Shown piece after piece: positions 22,859-32,100 of a DNA stretch of 64,000 bases. This DNA is from Pycnopodia helianthoides (taxonomy: Eukaryota > Echinodermata > Asteroidea > Forcipulatida > Asteriidae), in NCBI GenBank assembly GCA_032158295.1, contig CM063258.1:5474583-5538582 (forward strand), in the 5' to 3' direction. Position 1 is the first letter of the stretch, and each line of letters starts with the position of its first letter. The translations under genes and the position numbers were made by a program. The notes beneath the pieces were generated by a model. That model made no database searches. It saw only the letters and a program-made list of their open reading frames with translations, and was not told the origin of the DNA.

Positions 22859-23254
22859 TTAAAGGTACACGTTGCCTTGGATCGGTCGAGTTGGTTTAAA
22901 AAAAAAAGTGTTTGTAACCGTTTGTTATCAAATGCAAACGGTTAGAAAGATGTTTTAAAAGTAGTATACAATGATCCACAAAAATATGCCTCTAAATTGC
23001 GTGGTTTTCCTTGAACTTTGCGAACTAAAACGGTCGGCCATTTTGTGGGGTCAAAAATTTGACTCCATAAAATGGCCGACTGTGTTAGTTCAAGATGTAA
23101 AAGGAAAACCACGCAATTTCGAGGCATATTTGTGTGGATCATTGTATTCTACTTTTAAAACATCTTTCTAACCATATGCATCTTATAACAAACGGTTTAC
23201 AAACGCTTTTTTTTCAGACCAACTCGGCCGATTCAGGGCAACGTGTACCTTTAA
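22859..23254. mobile_element. Foldback TTAA element, 396 bp, nearly full palindrome
   Basis: TTAA-AGGTACACGTTGCC faces GGCAACGTGTACCT-TTAA. Almost the whole length is self-complementary, with AAAATGGCCGAC / GTCGGCCATTTT near the centre. Each arm gives the same 66-codon opening, hence mirror ORFs on the two strands. No transposase. Confidence 0.9.
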
Positions 23255-23404
23255 GCGTTTGAAATAAACAGACTGAGTGCAAAACAGCTGAGTGAGATGT
23301 TAATAGAGTTGAAACGATACATATAATACAATAATACATACTAATTTACACACTTAAAACACTGGCAGTTCAGTTGTGTTTTCTCATGCAAGATACTTTT
23401 TTAG

Positions 23405-23561
23405 TATCTGGAATTACATCTTTGAGTGGACAAGGCCGTTCACATTTTGCAAAGGGCACTTCCACTGGAAAATTCTGAAAGTCTATGGGAAACGTTGGAA
23501 AGGGCAAGACCGGGGCAACAGAGGCAATGGTTTCTGTGGCCTGCATGTAATTCCGGGCCTG
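23405..23561 (-). mobile_element. Family A MITE, copy 4
   Basis: CTGGAATTACATCTTTGAG to GTAATTCCGGGCCTG, reverse orientation, more diverged than its neighbours. Confidence 0.75.
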
Positions 23562-23807
23562 TAAAAGAATTCCATTTTTATTTTATCGCTGCTGCTACTA
23601 TTAAATAAGCTCGGACAGATATTAGAAATGTGGTTTTCTGCGAGTTTAACCAATTCACAAACATATCTAATGAGAACCAGATGGTCTGGTACCAGGAAAT
23701 GCCCAGCAATACCTCACTTCAAAGGGTGTGGTGCACGACATCGATAAGAGTCACTGATTTGCACACGGACGGTATTAATATGGTCATGGTGGAAAACTTA
23801 CATGGGT

Positions 23808-23975
23808 CAGGCCTGGAATTTCATCTTGGAGAGGGCAAGGCCATTTTCATTTTGTAAAGGGCAATTCCATTGGAAAATCTTAAAGTCTATGGGGAAGTTT
23901 TGAAGGGGCACCAAGGCCAAGACATGGGGCAACGAAGGCCATGGCCTCCGTGGCCTCCGTGTAATTCCAGGCCTG
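23808..23975 (-). mobile_element. Family A MITE, copy 5
   Basis: CAGGCCTGGAATTTCATC to TAATTCCAGGCCTG, with both termini intact. ATGGGT occurs immediately on both sides: a 6-bp target duplication. Confidence 0.9.
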
Positions 23976-24174
23976 ATGGGTGTAACTTAAAATATTTTGC
24001 CTGAAATGCCATAGTTCTTTAGAAATGAGTAAAACAACAAGTTTTGATCTGCGGCGAGTCCATGAAATCTGATGTTTGAAAACATACCTAGGGGTCTTTC
24101 ACTCGTTTCTCTTGACTCCGATGAGCAAGTGAGCTTAAAGTTGCAGTTTTGTTATTTCATGTATGTTGGGTCAC

Positions 24175-24568
24175 TTAAAGGAACATTACAGAATTGGTAA
24201 GAAAAGAACTTGTAAAATATACTTTTTGATCACAGATTTACATCAAACTTACACGGTCTAATGATGATGATAGTAGAAAACATCCCTTGAAATATTTCTG
24301 TCTGAAATTCCATATTTGATGACAAATGAATAAACTAATTTTCCAATTGGAGTTTATCGCTCAGTGAGCGTTTTATTCATTTGTTGAAGCTATATGATTT
24401 CATGCAAATGTGTAATCGGTTTTTTACTATTTTCTAGTGACCCAGATGGCCGATAGATCTCAAACTTCTACAGGTTTGTCAGTTTATGTATATGGTGGAT
24501 TACATAAAGTGCTTACACTGCCAGCAACTGTTTTGTGAGCAAAAACCAATTCTGTAATGTTCCTTTAA
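24175..24568 (+). mobile_element. Family D MITE (TTAAAGGAACATTAC ends), copy 1
   Basis: 394 bp, TTAA-AGGAACATTACAGAATTG facing CAATTCTGTAATGTTCCT-TTAA. Internal marker GTTTATCGCTCAGTGAGCG. Copies at 31414-31808, 32198-32540 and 52809-53189, all flanked by TTAA. Confidence 0.9.
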
Positions 24569-24796
24569 AGTGCGGATACTGGTTTTTGACAATTCCTATT
24601 GTTGGCTGCGTGCTTTAAAGCACTCTGAGAGATGGGAAAGGAAGCTTTACAATGTACAACTGTACGATGTATTATTCAACAAGCACTCACTCCGTCGTCG
24701 GTGGACTTTAAACTGATCAAAACCACCTATCACAACTTTTATCTCCAGTACAGTGAATGTGAAAACACTTCTGTAGGTTTGATTGCATGTATGGTA

Positions 24797-25265
24797 ATAA
24801 TAATAATAATAATAGTTAAATCTTATATAGCGCAAAACATAACTGTAAGTCAGGCCTGGAATTACACGGAGGCCATGGCCTTTGTTGCCCTGCTCTTGGC
24901 CTTGGTGCCCCTTCAAAACTTTCCCATAGACTTCAAGATTTTCCAACGGAAGTGCCCTTTGCAAAATGAAAATGGCCTTGCCCTCTCAAAGATGAAATTC
25001 CAGGCCTGGTAAGAAATCTTTACAATACAGAAAAATTACAAAGAACGAGAATAAGCAAGTTGAAATAGGTGGGATTTGAGGTTGGCTTTGAAATTGTCCA
25101 GGGCAGTACTAGTAGCTGTTCTTAGAGAAGATGGTAGGGCATTCCACAACTTGGGTGAGGTGTGTGAAAAAGCCTTGGAGCCATAAGATTTAGTCCTTGG
25201 TACGGTAGTGGTGAGGAAGTTTTGGGGAGATGAGCGGTGAGATCTAGTAGGTTGATGGTATTGGT
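24797..25265 (-). mobile_element. Reverse-strand LINE/SINE 3' tail, split by a family A MITE
   Basis: (TAA)n then TCTTATATAGCGCAAAA is the usual reversed 3' end of CR1/L2-like elements. After the MITE at 24851-25008 it resumes with TACAAAGAACGAGAATAAGC and AGGGCATTCCACAAC. GTAAG flanks the MITE on both sides, marking the insertion. Confidence 0.6.
24851..25008 (+). mobile_element. Family A MITE, copy 6, nested in a LINE tail
   Basis: CAGGCCTGGAATTACACGG to TGAAATTCCAGGCCTG. Flanks GTAAGT / GTAAGA agree with a 6-bp duplication with one change. Confidence 0.9.
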
Positions 25266-25995
25266 TTCATATAACGCTCTGTTTTTCTTGGACATTTATT
25301 TGATACTTGGGTAAAACTAAAAGCAGCATTATCACTACAGTGTTTCGAAATGGAATGTAGTTTCAAAGGAGGAAAAGGAAAGTTCCATGGTTAACTCTGA
25401 TTACAGAATCATCCTCAGAGCTTTATCTCACATTGCAGACGATGGCTGCAGACTGTGAGAGAGTGCTTAAATTAAAATGTGACATCAATACTTGAAACTG
25501 ATCCCCAGCGAATCTGAAATGTTGTTTGTATCAATTACAGGTGTAGTGGATGTTTCGCTTGTTTGTGGTGTTTATCTTTGTCACAGTATTTGTAATGCAC
25601 TTTTGCTTATTGCAGTCAGTGCATTTAGTTTGTGTTGTAAGAAATTAGGTTGTTCCTATTTCAATTCAATTCGGACTCTACATGTACAGTATACACTAGT
25701 AGGAGCTTTTCTCATGAAATATTCTAATTGTTGGCAAACGCCATAGAGTTGTGCACTAACTAGGCAGGCGCACAAACATGCATGCCTTACGCCGCCATCA
25801 GCCCCATACAAAACAGCACAACGTTCCCTCATTTCGCCAACCAGTAGTGTTAGTGTGCGCACGCGATGTGCAATTTACATATTTCGTGGGAAAGTTGTGA
25901 TAAAACTTGTAAAGTAGTACATTAATTCCAGGAACAATGGCAGAATTAGTATAGATCTGCAACATTGTACGTATGTTTATTATGCACGATCTCTA

Positions 25996-26196
25996 CAGAG
26001 CTGCCAACTCTCCCTGATTCTGCAGAAAGTTCCCTGAAAATAAACCAATCTTTCCCTTTTCTGATGTACAGATTTAAAAAATCTCCCTGATTTAATGGAC
26101 AATTTTTCCCTGTTCTGGTGAATGTATTTTCTAAATATCTCCCTGATTGATGTACAGAATCTCCCTGATTGCAAGATGCAAATGTTGGCAGCTCTG
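25996..26196. mobile_element. hAT-like MITE, 201 bp
   Basis: CAGAGCTGCCAACTCTCCC faces TTGGCAGCTCTG. A 6-bp duplication TCTCTA lies at 25990-25995 and 26197-26202. The interior repeats CTCCCTGATT several times. The CAG...CTG ends fit hAT; the 6-bp target is shorter than the usual eight. Confidence 0.85.
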
Positions 26197-26202
26197 TCTC
26201 TA

Positions 26203-27082
26203 AGTACATGTGTATACTGATTTTTGAATTTGTTATGATTACAAGTAAATGGGTTGATTTGGATGATTTGGATGATTTGGATGTCTGTCAGTTGTTAAAC
26301 CTTAGCTCAGCTCATAGTGTACAACTACTAGTGATACAATGTAGATGTACGTGTGAGGAATAGTTACATAGAGTGCTTTCGCAAAGAGGGACAATGTGCA
26401 CATTATAATGTTTTACATGTTAACATACAATGCTTAGACCAGTTGACAGTGAACTTAACCTTTCTGCCCCTGGCCCAAGGCTGTGTTTAGAATCATCAAA
26501 CACCCAAGACCTGCTGGCGCTCTCCGGGATAAATTACTTGAACTATGCCTTCTGACTGCTCCATGAAATCAAAACAAACCTACCCTGTTTTTTTTCCCCC
26601 TAAACAAAATGTCCTGGCAGAGATTAATCATGTGTACATTCCTTTGGTACAAACAATATAGACACAGAGGTTTATTTACAAATTACTGGGGGAATTATGT
26701 TTCCTGGGAACCTACATTTTTGCATGCATTTTTTTGATAAGGATTTGTAAGGGTCCACCACCAGACCTACTTTATGATACAGGGATGAGAAAGTTCAGAC
26801 TTTGATCTGAATTCCAACTATTTTATGTCTGTTTGGTGAAAAAAAATTGCCGTTATTTTCTTTCGATATAAAGAAATAATGCTCTATATTCTACTACCCT
26901 AGCACGAGGAAACTGTTCCCAGAAGCTCTTCGAAATCTAAAACCCTAAGGATTACTAAAAGGTGGAAATGTCAAATCCTTCGTTATACCTCCGTAAATTT
27001 TGATCTTAGTTTTAGATTTTAGTTTTTTGTAAGCGATGACTCTCACCACACGGATGAAAGTGAAGTCTCCAAGTCAGGCCTG
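26203..27082. other. Intergenic stretch with one dispersed repeat
   Basis: 26760-27060 (TTATGTCTGTTTGGTGA ... AAGGATTACTAAAAGGTGGAA) is related to 63320-63560 and, inverted, to 62560-62640. The rest is unrecognised. Confidence 0.5.
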
Positions 27083-27279
27083 GGTCCAATTTTTTAAAAG
27101 CTTGTAAGCACAAACATTTTGTGAGCACAGAAAATCATGCTTAGCAGAACGATTTTAACATCCAAAATGCCATTAAGTTTACATTGTTGCCACTGGTACA
27201 CCACTCTTTTTTTTTTTTTTCTTTGCTGACAGTTTCATTAAACTTTATTTTCTGCTGAACAGCTTAATGAAATTGAGCC
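27083..27279. mobile_element. Family B MITE, copy 2
   Basis: GGTCCAATTTTTTAAAAGC to TTAATGAAATTGAGCC, flanked by CTG on both sides (27080-27082, 27280-27282). Confidence 0.85.
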
Positions 27280-27343
27280 CTGAAAATTGTTTTTTTGTTT
27301 TTGCGGCCCTCAGTAATTTGTTTGTTAGGGCAGCACCTGTGAA

Positions 27344-27758
27344 CAGGGTTCAAAATTAACAATGGGACTGCAGGCCCGATGTCAGTGATTTTAGCACTGA
27401 GCCAGTAAACTCATGACTGGACATGTCCGGCAGACTTGTGTTTTTCAATTGAATAAGGAAACCTCACTGTTTAAGATCTTAACAAAATAAAAAAATAAGA
27501 ATAATTTAAATGTTGACTTTGAGTCAGATAAATATCGTTTAATTCTGTGGAGTGTCAAAGTATACTCGCCCATAATGATAAAATATTACAAATGAAATAA
27601 ATCTTTACTTTTAGTGCTTGTTCAAATACAAACAGTTTATGTAAAACTGTGCAAGGTTTTTTTCTTTTCATTTTTGATTCTGATCCTGTAAAAAGAATGT
27701 TAGTCCAGTAAACATTTCTAGCTAAAAACCCCGTAGTCTTTTGGATTTCCCCTCCCTG
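27344..27758 (+). mobile_element. Family I element, copy
   Basis: CAGGGTTCAAAATTAACAA ... GAGCCAGTAAACTCATGAC ... TCCAGTAAACATTTCTAGC ... CCCTCCCTG. More diverged at its right end. Confidence 0.7.
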
Positions 27759-28439
27759 ATTAACCCTCTTGCTGTCTGACCATTCAATACCATTCAAGTG
27801 GTTTTGAATGATAGATAAACTATGCCAGCCTGAAATATGATACCATGAGGGAATGCATGTACACAGTACACAGTTAGTTCTGGGCACAGTTGTGCCACCG
27901 TACACAACCTTGGCAGACAACCTTGGCAGTCGAATGGTTTCAAATGGTTGGTCAACTGACAACTCACTGGAAAATGTTGCCAAGAGACACTGACAGTAGG
28001 AGGGTTACTGCCCTTTAGGTTTAAATAAAATGAGGGAAAAGTTGGACAGGCCAGTGTGACACAGTGTGTGGGTCTTGCGTCACATGCCATGTTTTTTTCC
28101 ACTTTGCCACAACAAGAATATTTTTGTCAGGATGTTGCACCGTGGGAAAATCAAGCTCAGGTTCCCTCCCCCATTGTCAGCCAACTTCGGAAAGATATTA
28201 CAATACACAGCGAGCCAATAATGTATCTCAATGTATTTCCTCTGTTTATGTTTCTGTTTTGTAAGTTGGCCAGTCATTGTTTTCTCAAGTTATACAGTTT
28301 GTTTAAAACACAATTAACGGAAACGAACACGAAAGCTGTTGTACTGCTTACATCTAGATTTGTCTACATTTTGGGATTGAACTTCAATCTAATTTAAGAA
28401 CACAAGTAAAAGTTGTTTTTATTTATTGATTAGAAAGTT

Positions 28440-28861
28440 GACAAGTAGCTCTCACCCTCTGAGCCATTGTCTGGGTTTTGTATTAGTCTTTGCACCATAG
28501 ACACAATATTTTGTTTCGTCAATGAATAATGCTGTTATCGAAAACCCTTCTTTCACTTTCATTTTAACAGATCTTGTGACGGTAAAAAGGAGGGAAAATA
28601 ATGCGCAGTCTTCGCTGTTTGGTTTGTCCACTATCATTTAAGAAAGCCGAGTGCGTCACAAAGTGTCTGTGATTGACATGGGTTGTCGGCCGATAAACTG
28701 TCACATTTGGAAATGAGCTGCAGTTCCTACACACGATAACTTTGTAGAGCACTCCACAGTAGCCGTACCAACTCAGCTGAGCCGGTTTCCAGTAAACGCT
28801 CAGTGCATCCTAGCGATCGTCAGAATGGCGAACACGGCTCTGCCAGGCTAACCAGGTTTCC
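28440..28861 (+). other. Region upstream of DDR, promoter not identified
   Basis: About 420 bases before the first possible leader ATG. No TATA box or CpG-rich block stands out. The sequence from about 28750 is moderately GC-balanced and could be 5' UTR. Nothing more can be supported. Confidence 0.3.
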
Positions 28862-29008
28862 ATGTCGGCTGACAGAGAGGAGCTTCATGAAGGAACCGAT
28901 CCTGGATCTACACATGAAATCAGACACCTGAAAAGCTGTACATATTTCTACCGGTGTAATATAAGAGAGGATTTTTTTGTATCAAGTTTAGTAAGAAAGA
29001 AACGATGA
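28862..29008 (+). promoter_or_regulatory. Possible upstream ORF overlapping the DDR start codon
   Basis: If the mRNA begins upstream without a leader intron, ATG at 28862 opens a 48-codon ORF whose TGA overlaps the DDR ATG (ATGA at 29005-29008), a layout known from termination-reinitiation control. A second tiny uORF (ATG at 28825, 8 codons) lies before it. The transcript start is unknown, and a 5' intron ending at 28990 would remove most of this, so the call is tentative. Confidence 0.25.
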
Positions 29009-29101
29009 CTTTGACATTGAAGATGAATGCGAGACGGTGGATCTTGCTGATGTGTGTGATTCTACAGAGTCTACTGGCGGTGATAGCACGGCTGGATTTA
29101 C
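29005..29101 (+). CDS. DDR: DDR exon 1: start codon and signal peptide
   Basis: Encodes residues 1-32 plus one base. The hydrophobic run [17 protein letters not shown] after two Arg is a classic secretory signal; cleavage after Ala28 is likely (Val at -3, Ala at -1). The start is chosen because it is the first ATG in this frame before the signal and has A at -3. A second in-frame Met at residue 7 would also leave a signal peptide. The donor is C|GTAAGT. A pyrimidine-rich stretch ending in AG at 28991, just before the ATG, leaves room for a non-coding first exon further upstream. Confidence 0.9.
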
Positions 29102-32100
29102 GTAAGTTTTTATGGGTTATTTTATATTGTTTAATTTGGAGTAGACCATGAGAAATGATCTTTTAAACCAGTTTGGGTCAGTATTCCCAAAAAACATTCT
29201 GTGCCCACCCGCGGTATTACTTTTTGGAACATTTTTAGAGCTTTGAGTAATCGTTTTTCATTGGAAATATTGTGGACACAATGAAACCCTGACTTGACAA
29301 AGGAAAGACAACAAAAATATGAGTAGGCACTCAATGTGAATCGCAGAACCTCGTCCGTAAGCCACGGCCATTAATCTGTCGTGTTGTGCTGGAATCTCAG
29401 AACGCTCAGACTTACCTCACCTTGAGCGAACACAATGGCAGTCTGTATATTCTTGTATATGTCACATTTGTTATAACAACAGGACAAAGGCCTGAAATTG
29501 GGAATTACCCAATAACCCTTGATAGAAAGAGATATTATAAGCATGATTTCTAGTACCTTCTGTCCCTGTTTGTATGGGTGAAACGAAGTGTAGTACGGTA
29601 GGTGTGTGCCTGTGCACGCTACACAATGGAGGGTTCGGGTGGATATTCACGTCAGCTGTCCGGCTGCCAGCAACAAAATTGAGGGCGCTCCAAAGTTGTT
29701 CCGGGCATAACAAACTGTTTTTCTCGTTGGCCAGTCCAGAAATCTTTGGCGGGCGTACACTGCATCCGACGTGAAGTGGGTGACTCCTCAGAAAGTGACA
29801 ATCAACGATATGTTTTTTACTTTCTTGAATGAGATGTCAATAAAAAAAAAGTTACAATTTTGAGTAAATTTTCTCCCCATTGTAGCAACCTGTCGTATGC
29901 CGCTAGGAATGAACAGTAAAGAGATAACAGACGATCAACTCGTGGCGAGCTCTGTTTATGGGAATGATGAGCTTACTTTCGGACCTCAGAATGCAAGGTG
30001 AATATTTAAGACCTGTATAAAACTTTTTCTATTCGGAGCTTGACTTTCAAAATTATCTCCACTGGACCACTGGTGTTGTAATAAATAATAAACTTGAATC
30101 CTTGATTCGGACCCATAGCAACAACAGTGTGATATTAACCTATGCTGCACGGCCCATATCAAACCCTGTTCTATCGCGCTGTTCTAACGCTGCCTATTGT
30201 GCTATTTTTAAGCTAAGCATCAAGTTTGCTTGAAGATAAATTCATTATCGCACACGCGATATGGGACGCAGAAGCGCTATATGTTTCCGTATTCCACTCA
30301 TGCTTGTGTGATAATTATTGAATACTCTGTTCCTACCGATTACTTAGATAATTCGGGGGAATCCCCATGACGTGTGCCTTTTTTAGCATAATTTATGTCG
30401 TATTGCCATCTGGATGACCTCTGACCCTAGTTTCAGCAGCTTTGAGTCGCTGCCATCGGCTTTCCTTCACGCCAAAGGGGGGGGGGGGAATGAATTTCCA
30501 GAAATTAATTACGTACAAACGCGCCAAATTCAAAAAATTAAAATTCCGGAGCGAAAGAGTTAAACTGGTTGTGATTGCTCTACCATTCAGAAAGGTACAT
30601 TGACACGACATGAAAATATGATCCAAGGATTTTTGAACATCTGAGGATTTGAAATTGCTTGAACAGGTTAAACTTAGATGAGGGTGCTGGGGCATGGTGT
30701 CCAGTGAGTGCCAAGCCAGAAGCCGATGGACACTACGAGTACCTACAAATCAACTTCCACAACATCAGCGTGGTCACGGCGGTGTCCATCCAGGGCAGAT
30801 GGTACGACGGTGAAGGGCGTGAGTACACCAGGTATTTCCGCCTGGAGTACTCCAGAGATGACCGCTGGATGAGATATCGGAACATGGAACAGGAACAGGT
30901 GAGTGTTAGGGAGGAGGTAGGCCTCTACTTTAGAGGATGCAAGGGTTGCCAACAATTCTCAACATGGAACCAGTCAAACCCCCAAAGTCAGGGTTCTGCC
31001 CAGGATTTCTTTAGTGGTGGAAACATGTTTCCCTGGAAAAACGTTTCCCTGGAAACCATTGCGAGATGGATCAGCTACACGGTAGATCATATAAATATAC
31101 TCAAATCAAAATGAATAGCTTTGGATACCATTTTTACTGGTAAATACCCAATTTTTACATTTCGTTGAGAACCTTTTGACAGGAAATTGCAAGTGTAATT
31201 TGAAAATTTGGAAAATGTGTGGTGGTCGGAAAAAGGAGAAAATTCTGCCAGTGGTGGTTGGGGAATGCTGAGTGCCGGGCGGGATCTCCGGCACCGACCA
31301 CTGTGGGCAGAACCCTGCCAAGTGTACTTTTTAATGTTAATTCTCTACTCATTCCCTTTTTGATAATGATACTGTTATTTTTTTACTTTACCCTACAAAA
31401 CACCGGTTTACGGTTAAAGGAACATTACAGAATTGGTAAGAAAAAAAACTTGTAAAATATACTTTTTGATCACAGATTTACAAGAAACTTACACGGGCTA
31501 ATGATGATGATAGTAGAAAACATCCCTTGAAATATTTCTGTCTGAAATGCCATATTTTGATGAGAAATGAATAAACTTATTTTCCGATTGGAGTTTATCG
31601 CTCAGTGAGCGTTTTATTCATTTGTTGAATCTATATGATTTCATGCAAATGTGTAATCGGTTTTTCACTATTTTCTCGTGACCCAGATGGCCGATCGATC
31701 TCAAACTTCTACAGGTTTGTCAGTTGATGTATGTGGTGGATTACATAAAGTGCTTACACTGCCAGCAACTGTTTTGTTAGCAAAACCAATTCTGTAATGT
31801 TCCTTTAACAATAACAGTGTGCATTGAAAAAATCTTCCAGCACCTCGGGCAGGATTTGAAACAATGACCGTCCATGTTCTTGAGCGGATATCTTTAAAGG
31901 CCATTTCACACTCGGTAAATTTTTTTCAGGCAACTTGGAGGCTACCACTACCACTTTAGAAGATTTTAAGGGTTGTCAAAAATTCTTAACATGGAGAATG
32001 TCAAACCCCCCAAGTCAAACCCCCAAGTATGCAAAAGGAAAACACTTCAGCAGCACAAGATGCATTCTTCTAGCGTTAACTCACTGAAATAATGAGAAAG

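Noticed and set aside
22942..23171. Two similar 66-codon ORFs on opposite strands
   Set aside because: They are the two arms of the 396-bp palindromic element and mirror each other.
30659..31114. 151-codon ORF taken as a free-standing gene
   Set aside because: Only its first part (30667-30898) is coding, as DDR exon 3; the rest is intron after a good GTGAGT donor.
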